From Syngnathus acus (taxonomy: Eukaryota > Chordata > Actinopteri > Syngnathiformes > Syngnathidae), in NCBI RefSeq assembly GCF_901709675.1, contig NC_051107.1:935501-999500 (forward strand): 64,000 nucleotides of DNA, in the 5' to 3' direction. A program made the translations under genes and the position numbers. Under the pieces are notes generated by a model that did no database searches, was not told the DNA's origin, and saw only the letters and a list, made by a program, of their open reading frames with translations. Of the stretch, positions 35,650 to 57,283 are shown in pieces (the first letter of the stretch is position 1; each line of letters begins with the position of its first letter).

Positions 35650-35659
35650 ACGAACTGAC
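35650..35659 (+). promoter_or_regulatory. Candidate self-priming primer-binding site
   Basis: ACGAACTGAC, two bases after the 5-prime LTR, is the exact complement of GTCAGTTCGT at 35352-35361 inside the LTR. That LTR word lies about 25 bp after the TATTTAA box, where the transcript should begin. Tf1/sushi-type elements prime reverse transcription by pairing the RNA 5-prime end with such a site instead of a tRNA. The pairing is seen directly; the mechanism is an inference. Confidence 0.6.
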
Positions 35660-35664
35660 CAGAA

Positions 35665-37101
35665 ATGCAACCAGCGCACGATTCCCTAGACACGGCCCGC
35701 TTGACCCACACGGAGTGGGAGCTCGGCAAGACCACAGAGGAGATGGCGGCGTTAACCAGGGTCGTCCAGCAGCTGCAACAGCAGCTCCAGCTGCAGCAAC
35801 AGCAACTGCAGCAGCAGCAACAGCAACTGCAGCAGCAGCAACAGCAACTGCAGCAGCACCACCAGCTCCACCAGGACCTGGTAGAGGCTCTCAGGGATCA
35901 CAGAGACTTGGCTCCTCTGGCTGCTGCAGATCGGTTTGTGCCATCTCTGTCCACGTCCGTGCCGCTTAGCCCCGCCGATCAGCCCACCGTTATGTCCACG
36001 CCCCGTCCTGCCTCGGCACCCGGGCAGTACGTGGACGTCCCTGAGCCCAGACTCAGCAACCTCGCAAGGTTCGACGGTGACCCCAAGTACGTCCGGGCCT
36101 TTCTGACGAACTGCCGTGTCTTGTTCGACCTCCAGCCCGTCACATTTGCCACGGAGCCAGCCAAGGTGGGTTTCGTGCTGACTCACCTGACGGGCGAGGC
36201 ATGGCTGTGGGGAACGGCAGAATATGAGCGGCAGGGACCCGCCTGTTCGTCGTTTGACGCCTTCGCCGCTGAGATCCTGCGCGTATTTGACCTGGGCTCC
36301 GCCTCGGAGGACGCCTCCACAGAGCTCCTCACGCTGCGCCAAGGCAGCAGATCCGTCGCCCAGTACGCCATCCGGTTCCAGACGGTGGCGCGTCGTAGCG
36401 ACTGGAACACCCCGGCTCTCGTCGGTGCCTTCATCCACGGACTCGCGGACTATATCAAGGACGAGATGGTGTCCTGCGAGCGCCCACAGACCCTTGAAGT
36501 GGCCATGGACCTGGCAGTACGGGTGGACCGGCGGATCCAGTCGAGGCGACGCGAGGAGAGGAGAGCGGCTCCGCCCCCCCGTCACCGTGACATCAGCCCG
36601 ACACCTCGGGTGTCATGGAGCGCACCGGTTTTTTCACCGGACCTGTCGTCCGCCAGGGACCCTGTCCACGTAAGTCAGCGCGCCTTTATTGCTCCTCACA
36701 CCCAGCCCAGCAGGTCAGAACCCATGGAGATCGGACGCACCTCTCTCTCTGTGAGGAAACGCAGTCAGCGCATCAGAGAGGGGCTTTGCCTGTACTGCGG
36801 GGGTGAGGGTCACTGGGTGGTCTCTTGCCCGACGAGACCCAAGGACACCCGCCAAGCAAGGATCCGTGTGGGGTCGGTTTTTTTTGCCCCCCACTACCTG
36901 TCGCGAGTCCCTGTCCCAGGACCACTACTCGACTCCAGCCCGCGCCCTTGCCTCTCGGCCCTCCGCTTCTCCAATCCGTGGGCAGCCGCCGCGGGTCCGG
37001 TCTCGCCGTCGGCCGCAGCGGATGGCCCGGGCCCTTACTCCGCTGCCGTTGCGACGTCCGCAGCCGGGTTCTGCTCCGGTGGGCGGGGTATTGGGGTCTG
37101 A
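35665..37101 (+). CDS. Gag of the sushi-like LTR retrotransposon
   Basis: The 478-codon frame starts at an ATG 17 bp after the LTR. Order: a short N-terminus, a Gln-rich coiled-coil segment from a CAG/CAA run (about residues 35-72), a capsid-type retrotransposon gag domain (about 130-290, with RFDGDPKYVRAFLTNC and GEAWLWGTAEYE) and a CCHC zinc knuckle (CLYCGGEGHWVVSC, near residue 373). It would form the particle and bind RNA. The frame closes about 90 residues after the knuckle with no pol domain following. A run of eight Ts (36888-36895) lies downstream of the knuckle, and other frames stay open to 37258, but none encodes recognisable pol motifs. Confidence 0.88.
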   Translation: MQPAHDSLDTARLTHTEWELGKTTEEMAALTRVVQQLQQQLQLQQQQLQQQQQQLQQQQQQLQQHHQLHQDLVEALRDHRDLAPLAAADRFVPSLSTSVPLSPADQPTVMSTPRPASAPGQYVDVPEPRLSNLARFDGDPKYVRAFLTNCRVLFDLQPVTFATEPAKVGFVLTHLTGEAWLWGTAEYERQGPACSSFDAFAAEILRVFDLGSASEDASTELLTLRQGSRSVAQYAIRFQTVARRSDWNTPALVGAFIHGLADYIKDEMVSCERPQTLEVAMDLAVRVDRRIQSRRREERRAAPPPRHRDISPTPRVSWSAPVFSPDLSSARDPVHVSQRAFIAPHTQPSRSEPMEIGRTSLSVRKRSQRIREGLCLYCGGEGHWVVSCPTRPKDTRQARIRVGSVFFAPHYLSRVPVPGPLLDSSPRPCLSALRFSNPWAAAAGPVSPSAAADGPGPYSAAVATSAAGFCSGGRGIGV

Positions 37102-37341
37102 CCGGCTTCCTGCTCGGAGTCGTCCGGTAGGGACCCGTCCGGTTCCCACGCCGGCCCCCTGGTCGGCGTCTCCCGACGCCGCGGCTGGGAAGGTGGACTG
37201 GGCGGGAGTGCCGCCTGATGACGGGGCTTGGTCGACGTGTTCTGATTCGGAATATTGACTGCCGCACGTCTTGGGTTCCCCCCCTCCCGCCCGGTCTCAT
37301 GCTCCGTCTTGGGGTTCTGCTTTTGGGACGTCGGGGGCCGT

Positions 37342-37359
37342 CCCTTGGGGGGGGGGTTC
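37342..37359 (+). promoter_or_regulatory. Polypurine-tract-like G run before the 3-prime LTR
   Basis: A run of ten Gs followed by TTC directly precedes the 3-prime LTR, in the position of the plus-strand priming site. The composition is unusual for such a tract (all G, no A). Confidence 0.4.
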
Positions 37360-37768
37360 TGTCACGTCCCCACGTCACCTGACTTCCAGCCTAGCCCGAC
37401 TCATGGAATTGCCAGCACCTGCTACAGCTCGTTAGGTTCCCTATTTAACCTCTCTGTGTTCTGCCAGTAGTTGTCAGTTCGTCTGATTACCCTGCACGTG
37501 ATACTGCTGCCTTTTTGTCCCCGGACCAAACTTTGTAGCCAACAGCTTCCTTGACCTTCGACCACGCTCCAGATCGCCGCCTGTCCTGACTACTTGCCTG
37601 ACCTTCGACCACGCTCCAGATCGCCGCCTGTCCTGACTACTTGCCTGACCTTCGACCACGCTCCAGATCGCCGCCTGCCCTGACTACTTGCTCGTTCTAC
37701 ATCCCCGTTTTCCCTCTCACCATTAAAGGATCGTGCTGCACTTGGTTCCCTGTCTTTGTTGCCTGACA
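37360..37768 (+). repeat. 3-prime LTR
   Basis: It has the same length as the 5-prime LTR and no difference that I could see when the two were read side by side, including all three internal tandem units. Confidence 0.92.
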
Positions 37769-37904
37769 TGTTCAGTATGTTTCAGTTGTGTGGTTGTTTT
37801 ATCTCATTCAACTGAGCACGTGTAATCATGTGAATTATAGAATTTAATATGCTTAACAAGTACCCTTAAACTGTAGAATAACCACACTGCTCAGCCTTTT
37901 CATG

Positions 37905-38012
37905 AGTGATGTTTTAATTCACTTTAATGCAAATAAAATTGTATCTGATTATTCGATTAATCGATAGAATAATCGAGAAAAGTATTGAGTCTAAAAATAG
38001 TCAATTGTGACA
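37905..38012. repeat. Fragment of the AT-rich dispersed repeat family
   Basis: It contains TTTAATGCAAATAAAATTGT, GATTATTCGATTAATCGAT and a GTGACAG end, as in the copies at 19985 and 48270. Confidence 0.6.
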
Positions 38013-38087
38013 GCGACTTCAATAAATGCTATAATTAATAATGGAATTTTAAATTCCCCAAAATAGTTCAAAACAAAACACATGAAA

Positions 38088-38433
38088 GGCGGCACGGTGG
38101 CGCACTGGTAAGCAGCTCCGCCTCACAATGAGGAGGGTGTGGGTTTGATTCCACTTCCAGCCCTCCCTGTGTGGAGTTTGCATGTTCTCCCTGTGCCCGC
38201 GTGGGTTTTCTCCGGGCACTCCGGTTTCCTCCCACATCCCCAAAACTTGCTTGGTAGGCCGATTGAGCACTCCAAATTGCCCCTAGGTGTGAGTGCGAGT
38301 GCGGATGGTTGCTCGTCTCTGAGTGCCCAGCGATTGGCTAGCTACCGGTTCAGGGTGTCCCCCGCCTACTGCCCGATGACTGCTGTGATAGGCTCCAGCA
38401 CGCCCGCGACCCCCGAAAATGGATGGATGGATG
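38088..38433 (+). mobile_element. tRNA-derived SINE, second copy
   Basis: It starts GGCGGCACGGTGGCGCACTG with an A-box-like stretch. A B-box-like GGTTTGATTCC follows and it ends in GGATGGATGGATG. It is the same family as 30747-31098 in the opposite orientation. No clear target duplication was found. Confidence 0.85.
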
Positions 38434-38820
38434 TAATAATATTTTTTTTATCTCCAGTTTTGAATGAGCACAGTGTGTACAGTTCTAAAAAGGTTCGTTG
38501 GCATGGCTCCCTCCTCGTGACCGCGTCCACACTGCCGCACACATGACGGCCATTAGAACAAATTCATAACGTGCACTCGCTTTCATTGAGGCCGGCTGGT
38601 CCCCCATTTCGTTTGCACGTGACATGAAAGGTAGGTCTTGTACGTTAGTTAGCATGTGGTGAAGGGCTTTAAGAGGATTTTCCATCTTAACTGTCACTGT
38701 CACCTGGTAGTAGTTAGTTACAATAACTGACAATGCCGAGGTTGCACATGTCTGTTGTTTGAAGGTTGAACATGAAGGCCACTTGGGGGGGAGGGTCATG
38801 TGACTGAATATAGGCATCAC

Positions 38821-38864
38821 TGTATAAAAAAAGGTTCGTCGTGAAATCCTCTTTGTCTGGATTA
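38821..38864 (+). promoter_or_regulatory. impdh1: Candidate retinal promoter of impdh1
   Basis: A TATA-like TATAAAAA at 38822-38829 and, about 30 bp on, GGATTA (about 38859-38864), the core of CRX/OTX photoreceptor sites. Both lie roughly 360-400 bp upstream of the retinal-type first coding exon. Position and motif fit a photoreceptor promoter, but six-base sites are common by chance. Confidence 0.35.
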
Positions 38865-39218
38865 GATGGTTTCACTCTCTCCTGTCCCGCTCTCTCTGCT
38901 CCAGGGCCTGCAGGCTTTGCTTTGTCCCGCTTCCCCATCACGGCGACTACCAACTCTGTCCGGTGACGTGGCGCTTGGTTTAACATTACCACGGTGACAC
39001 CCGCTCTCCGGGAGAATCTCCTTGGCGACGCCCCCCACCGACACGCCTGTTGTCTCTTTTCAAGGCAGGTGCATCCTGTGAGTCCTCGCTGCATGGGAAC
39101 ATCTCCTGCTGCTGCCAGATAAGCATATTTGAACAACAACTTTCAAGGTTCTCACGCATGGTCTTCTAAATGTAGCCAACACTTGGAAAGGGAGCCAAAC
39201 ATCCAGCTTGAAGTGGGG

Positions 39219-49985
<10,767 letters not shown>

Positions 49986-50971
49986 GCTGCGGATGGGCCA
50001 CCGTACCACCTTATTCAAAAAGAAAAAAAAAAAGAAAGTGACCAAACGTTTAAAAGACAAAAAAAAACCTCCCACCCACCATCCTGTCCACCTCAAGCTC
50101 ATCTCCACCAACACAAAAAGCGCAATCTTGGTTGGAAGGGGGGGGGTTTACACGCAACAAGTGGCACATCAGGGTTTCCAGATGTTTGTCGTCGTTTTTG
50201 CTTTTACGGGGCAAGCTCTCTTTGTTTACTTTGGAACCTCGGAGAGCCGCCTCCAATCAGCACAGTCAATCATTCACGAGCCCAAATATCACACAACGGG
50301 ACCAAAAATTGAATCTAATCAGGTGTTTCCACGAGTAAGTTTGACGTCAAAGCTGTACAGTTTCTTCGAGGTTTTGGCTGGAGCGATGAAGGCTTTTTGA
50401 TATGCATGTTCTTTTTCCACAAACCCAACGCGGTTGTTTTTTTTTTTTATTCCGCTTTGTTGGACCTGCATACGTACTGCCAAGTGTATTTATACGTCCT
50501 CTTTTTGCAACGTCAAAACCAAAAAAGGAACCAGCCTGTTACCTTGTGTTATGCTTATCCTGTGTTTTTTTTTAACGACTTGTCATTTTTACCACAAAAT
50601 TGCCTTGGCAAGTAGACGGGACACCCTTACAAAACAACTTGCTGCGCTTGTATCGCTGTGTTGTATTGTGTTAAGTATTTGATGTGGCCTTATACTAAGG
50701 CCATCACCGTTTTTACCAAAAGTACTTCGCCCAGTGTTGGGTTGGCTTGACTAACAAAGTCTTGTAATCGAAAGCGTAGATGAAGATATAAGCTTAGCCC
50801 TCCCCACATACAGACAGTATGACATGTTTTTTTTCTTATTCTTTATTGTCCAAAATGGAGAAGACAACGTTTATGAGCATTTGGTTTCTGGGAGATGACC
50901 TGGTTATCATTTAAAAAGCGCTGCAGACGGCAAACAGAAAAGCTGCTTTACTGTTCAATTTGGTGAAAAGA

Positions 50972-50977
50972 AATAAA
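50972..50977 (+). terminator. impdh1: Poly(A) signal of impdh1
   Basis: AATAAA about 990 bp after the stop codon, followed by a T-rich stretch. The likely cleavage site is near 50990-51000. Confidence 0.6.
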
Positions 50978-51048
50978 GAAAGATTAAACTTTGCTAGTTC
51001 GCTGTCTTATTGGGAAACAAAACCACAAACATTTGTTTACAAATAAAA

Positions 51049-51054
51049 TTTATT
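51049..51054 (-). terminator. prrt4: Poly(A) signal of prrt4
   Basis: AATAAA on the minus strand about 435 bp after the prrt4 stop. It faces the impdh1 signal about 70 bp away. Confidence 0.6.
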
Positions 51055-51488
51055 AAAGTGTGTGTGCATTTCGCATATATAAATTAGTAAGCAGAGGATT
51101 GCAGTTCATGTATAAATATTTAAAGGAATGGCCAGCAGAGGACGCAGTTTGCTCACTTTTGTGCTGAACTTCGACAGTTTTTTTTTTAAGTGCTTGGTAA
51201 TACACAAATGCAGTAAAACATGACCATCATTAAGTTAGGTATGTTATTGTGACTATTCTTTACAATTTTCTTTTGTCTTATTAGGCAGAAAAAGTGTAAA
51301 ACTTACAAACTACTCGTTGTTTCTGGACATTTTGGCACTTAAACTTGCATGGACATTCGCTAATGACCTTCTAAGGAAGCTCCTATTAAATGTGTCGTTT
51401 GGCAGCTTTCATTTACCCCATGCACTTGTAAAGCTGCTATCCCAAAAAAACCTTGACCGTTCCTCATGAAGTCCCTACATCAAGTCCA

Positions 51489-54400
51489 TCACAAATCAAT
51501 GGTCTCACTGCAGATGCTGAGAGCATCAATTTGTCTGCAAGCGCTCATAAACTCCTCCTGCACCGATCGGTCGGCCTCAGATGACATATCCAGGTCCAGG
51601 CTCTCCTGCGAGGCGGCGCCCAGCGTTTGGTAGTGCTTGTGCGAGTTGCTCTGCTGCCGAATTTGTGCTTCTGGACTTTGACAGAGGACCAGTGATGAGT
51701 TCCCGATGGAGGCTCGATACGGGGAGCTGGACGAGGAACTCCCCCTCCAGCGCTCTGGAGACGAGCAACTGGAAGAGGACAGGGATGGAGATGGAGGACC
51801 CCCGACAAAAATCTTTCCTGCTTTTGATATGTCTGTGCAAGAGGAGGTCCGGTAAAGGGCGAGATCATCTGAGAGGGGATGACAGAGGCCGGGAAGTGCG
51901 GAGTGGTTGTTTACGGATAAGTCGCTGCTCTGCGTGGGCCTGGTTGTGCTAAAGAGGCTCATGGGAAAAAGAGCCTCGCCAAAGAGCGCCTCGTCGATGC
52001 TGCGACGTAGGTTGATGGGCGAAGGCGGCCTCAGGTCTGTCGTAGAGTCACTCGTGAAGGAGGATCCACCTGACGGCTCTCCACCACCAAGATTCTGAGA
52101 GTCCTTGATGTCAGAATTTACCTCAAGATCTCGATAGGCCAGCGCCCTGTTGCTATGGTACAGGAAGTCCAGCCCATTTAGACTGCTAGACAACCTATCG
52201 TCCATCAGCGTGTAGAGAGGAAGGCTCTCTGTCTCGCCAAGGCCGACCGTGTCCACAATGGCAAGTTTCTCCTGCTGGCCAAAGCTCCACTGGCAGTTCC
52301 CTGGCAGGATTGGCGCTTTAGATGCCAGCAGTTCAGTCCAACAGCTTCCGGTTGACGGTAGCTGATCAGAGCAGTAGACCGGTAGCGCCACTACCAGCGC
52401 CAGGGTGAGGCAAACACCCAGTTCACACAGTCTGCAGCTGAATTGAAAAGCCCACCAGCACCACGGGCGGAAGACTTCTTCTCCCCCGGTGACCCCCGTA
52501 GCATTGAGCATAGCGTACAGCTGCAGTCCCGCGCAGGCCAAACAAAACAACGCAGATAAAAAAACCGTAACGGCCGCGCGATCCCAGTCGCGGCTCTCGG
52601 CGAACGGGCAACGGTTGTAGCGCTCGGCTGGGGTGGGAGAAGTGTTGTTCAGGTGGTAGATGTGCTTGGAGTCTGCTCGCACGTAGACGTAGAATACTAA
52701 ATAAGCGATGGACAGGAAGGTGGCAAGGGCTACGAAAGCTCCGCGGGAGATGAGCGACAGGAACAGGCAAAGCGAAGGTTTCTGCTGGTAGAACGTCAGA
52801 AGGGTTCCTGGACCGAAGGCAGCAGCGAAGTGCAAGGCAACCAAACAGGCTAAGAAGCAGGGTCTTTGAAAGGCAGAGTAGGACAGCTGCATCCTTGAAC
52901 GCATGGAAAGCAGAAGGAAAACCAAGCCGAATGCCGCTGTCAGGCAAGGGAACGGTGCCTCGTAGAGCATCAACAAAGCCGCGGTGGACGGCAAGCGGTC
53001 CTGGTGGCCGTATGCGTCGTATAATAGCGAGAAGGATCTGGTACCCCCGGCGGCCAGTAGAAACAGACTGACCAGACCAAAATAGCCACAACCAGATGGA
53101 CACCTCAAAGGCAAGCAGAGAAGGTTTAGCGCTGAGGCTAGCGTTAGCATCGCAAAGATGCAACCGGCGCCATACACGTGCGCCTCCCATGCTAGGCCCC
53201 AGACTGCCATGGCGCTGTTCCAGTCCGTGTATAACGGAACCAACATGAGAGGAGACGAGAATACAGAAGTGCTGCTCGATCGGTTTGTGCTCGTGTTGGT
53301 CTTCATGTCCGAAGACGTCGATTCCCAGTCGCCTGAGAAGTTGCAGGCCCCGGGTTGTTCTTTATTGCAGTCTGGAAGGAACGCGACAGTCCCAGTCTCC
53401 AGGTTTGACACCCAGGCCTCTGTTTGAAGACTTCGTGAACTCTCCACTGTAGTAACAAACAAAAACAAATACAAAATTGGTATTTTTGACTCCCAATTAA
53501 GATATTCCTGCTACCACCCCATCAAGAAACATCGAGAACTACAAGAGAATCATTGCAGTCATGTATTCGGGCTCATCCGTCAATTTTGCTGCAGGCTTAT
53601 CGTAGACCATTGGTATCAAACTCATTTTTTTCGCGGGCCGCATTGTAGTCATAGCTTTTTTCGGAGGGCCATTATGACTGTCAACCCAAATAAATGTATG
53701 ACCACCTCATATTATATACAGTAAAAGCTACAAAACAAACTGACAAATAACTCGTTTTCAAATCATACGAGTAAAAACTGGTCAAATATTTAAAAAAAAG
53801 ATATTATTAAAAGTGAAGACAATTTGCAATTCTAGTAATAACACACGAATTTGATGCACAATTTGTCTTGGCGGGCCACATCCGTATCTGGCCCCCGGGC
53901 CTTGAGTTTGACAACTGTGTCGTAGACTATCAAAAACCAGGCCCCCTTAATGGACCTCAGACCTCGAGCGTAATAACCCGGCAATACAGGCAATCTCGTT
54001 GTTTTGCAGGAAATGTGCACACTGCGTCAAAATAGATCCAAAAAGCATGGAGAATACATTAGAGCTCAGATGTCGGCATAGCAGACAAACCCACTAATTG
54101 CTTCCCATAATAGCTGTGAGGCGGTTTCACACCTTTTTATTGGTTATTTTTTCCCCACCCCTTCCTTTCTGGTCCCCTTAATTTGCTCATTTTGTTTTTG
54201 TTCACATGAGCCGCCGCCTTTAAATGGGACACTCCTTTAGGAGGGATTTTTTTTGTTTAACTGGGACAAGTGTTCTGCCCATCATGTATAACTTCCTCCA
54301 GGCACCAAAAAAAAAAAAAAAAAGAAATGTCTGCTTTTATCGTACTTCAATGACGGAGCATTTTAGCTAGCAGTCGGCTTGTCACGTTTTGCCTCATTTT

Positions 54401-55872
54401 AAGACTGGATTAAAGCAGCAGGTTGTAATGTAAATGTCAAAATGGAGGAAATATGACTCTGGGTGCCGCAGTTGGAATTTATTAGTCTGTTGTGGGAGCT
54501 TAAGTACATTGTCGTTTTTTGCCGGATTAAAACCATGTTCTGAATGTCAGTGCCGCTGTGATGTCATCCGGCCTGAGCAGATAAAGAAGGTGTGGCTCAG
54601 AAATGTGCCGCTCCATGTTTGCTTTCCAGGGCGATCGGGATGCCACCCAAGCAAGGCGTGGGTGGAAAACCTGACACTCGCGTCAATGTACGTCTAAGCT
54701 GACGGTCTAGCCCGGGTTTGGTGGACCACAGAGCAAGGACAGATTGCAGAATTTAGGTTCTGCTGTGTGCCGCTAGGCTAGGTCATGCGACACATTCCTG
54801 TGGGAGAAACTCGGTCACATCTGCAGTGCTCGGTTTGAAAACCCAACGACAGACTGCGGTATCTCTTCGAGTCCCAGCTGTTCACAAATCCACCTGCTGA
54901 GGCCACAAAAGCTTTGGACTGTAAAAGTCACCTTCACAACTTGTCAACAAGATTAGTTTCTCGAAAACAAGTGGCACATTTAACATCTATTTGTGGAGAA
55001 ATCACATTTGCTATTCTGGAGCGAGCAGTCGAAGTGGGTTACAGCTGCTCCTGCGAACTGGGCCACATATTTCACCAGAGATCAATTTTCATCATGTCGT
55101 AACCCGTGAGGGAAATAGCAAGACAATAATGGCAGCGGCTCTTTTATTAGACAGCACTTTCTCCATCGTATATTGTTGATGGTGTTAAATGAAGCGGTCT
55201 TCGCTGAGGATTTTAAATGAGAAGATTCGACCTGCTGTCAATTAACAGATTGGACGGAGTACTTGTGCGGTTTAAGGGATAGGCGAGAAGCATAACTCTT
55301 AGCTCACCGGTTTCTCCTGGTTGAGACGTTGTTAGTGGCGATGAAACGTCCGTCGTATAACCGTAGGGGGCCGCATCTTTCTCATCCGCCTTAGCTATGA
55401 AGAAACGAGCGGGTTAAGCGCTGGGTGGTTTCAGAGTGAAGACAGAAAATAATTGTTGAACACTACGCTGCACTTGGAGTGGAAGGACTGTGTATCTTAA
55501 CCTACTTCTGTCAAATGGGTCATTCTGGCCTCCACTTTTATGCAGCCAGTCATCCATGGTGCGTGTGTGGTGTGGATCTCCGTAGTCTAATTGAATTGAT
55601 GTTTCAATGGCAGTGCGCCGTGATGTCACAGTTTTAAACCATGTAAAAAAAAACAAAAAAAAAAAACTATTTTCTACAGCAATTGGTCAGGCTGAAATTC
55701 AGGAGAAAATAGTATATATGTATATGCATGTATATAAATGTGTTTGTGTGTATATGTGTATATATATACGTACATATGTATGTATGTGTGTATATATACG
55801 TACATATGTATGTGTGTATGTATGTGTGTATATATACATATGTATGTATGTACGTACGTATATATATATGTA

Positions 55873-55904
<32 letters not shown>

Positions 55905-57221
55905 CAAAAATTCTAATGTATTGGCATGTAGATGAAAGTATTTTAAAGATTTTTTTAAGATTTTTTTACGATATATATATACCGTATTTTCCGCCCTAAA
56001 AGGCGCACCGGGTTATAAGGCGCACCTTCAATGAACGGCCCATTTTAAAACTTTGTCCATATATAAGGCGCACCGGCTTATAAGGCGCATAAAATAGAAG
56101 CTATACTGCATCAAACTGAGGTTGACTAGGGTTGCGGTATGCATCCACTAGCCAATAACCAACGAGCCCTCTGTAAACAATCGCGTTTCTCAAACGATCT
56201 CCTATAAAATGATCAGAACTGACTAAAGTTCGATCTAACGCATTGGTACTACTTACCTATGTTTCCCTTCCATATCGATCCGTAGATTTACTCGAAACAT
56301 TAACAGAGCAGCCTATTTTGACATGAAATAGCCTGGTACGTATAGCAGCTATCGCAATAGCATTAGCCATCCGCAAAGTCTCACGAGCCTCAGCTCGCAA
56401 TCTCCCATGAGCCTCAGCAAAGTGTAAACAATCGCGTTTCTCAAACGATCTCCTATAAAATGATCGGAACTGACTAAAGTTCGATCTAACGCATTGGTAC
56501 TACTTACCTATGTTTCCCTTCCATATCGATCTGTAGATTTACTCGAAACATTAACAGAGCAGCCTATTTTGACATGAAATAGCCTGGTACGTATAGCAGC
56601 TATCGCAATAGCATTAGCCATCCGCAAAGTCTCACGAGCCTCAGCTCGCAATCTCCCATGAGCCTCAGCAAAGTGTAAACAATCGCGTTTCTCAAACAAT
56701 CTCCTATAAAATGATCGGAACTGACTAAAGTTCGATCTAACGCATTGGTACTACTTACCTATGTTTCCCTTCCATATCGATCCGTAGATTTACTCGAAAC
56801 ATTAACAGAGCAGCCTATTTTGACATGAAATAGCCTCGCGGGTACAACAGCTATTCGGTGACGCCCCCTGACTACAGTTGCCGTAATGCTGGGAAGCGAT
56901 GCGACCTTGTAATTTACTAGTCGTACTAAAACGTACTGAAACATTTTGGCAGAGCACTGTGTACAACCAGTATGGATCAACAAATTCATCAGTTGATCCA
57001 TATATAAGGCGCACTGGCCTATAAGGCGCACTGTCGGCTTTTGAGAAAATTTTAGGTTTTTAGGTGCGCCTTTTAGGGCGGAAAATACGGTATATATACA
57101 TATAACATAATATAAAATATAATATATATATATAACATAATATAAAATATAATATAACATAATATAAAGTATAATATAACATAATATAAAATATAATATC
57201 TATATATATCTATATATATAT

Positions 57222-57283
<62 letters not shown>

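Larger units (their letters stand above)
35239..37768 (+). mobile_element. Gag-only Ty3/gypsy (sushi-like) LTR retrotransposon
   Basis: Two 409-bp direct LTRs (35239-35647 and 37360-37768), each starting TG and ending CA, enclose one gag frame. The 5-bp duplication TGTTC flanks the element (35234-35238 and 37769-37773). By eye the LTRs show no difference, so the insertion is young. No protease, reverse transcriptase, RNase H or integrase is present: only about 260 bp separate the gag stop from the 3-prime LTR. It is therefore a non-autonomous element that would need enzymes from a relative. Confidence 0.92.

Noticed and set aside
35752-36585. 277-codon minus-strand frame across the LTR element
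   Set aside because: It is the shadow of the GC-rich gag frame, rich in Leu because of the CAG repeat.
38714-39139. 141-codon minus-strand frame upstream of impdh1
   Set aside because: No domain. It overlaps the likely retinal promoter and 5-prime UTR on the other strand.
51581-51952. Plus-strand frame of 123 codons opposite the prrt4 tail
   Set aside because: It is a shadow of the Ser-rich prrt4 coding exon.
55607-55999. Open frames on both strands rich in Tyr, Ile and Val (up to 130 codons)
   Set aside because: They are translations of a TATG/TACA microsatellite.
56508-57160. Minus-strand frames of 63 and 133 codons sharing a repeated C-terminus
   Set aside because: Their common end comes from the 251-bp tandem array and not from protein repeats.
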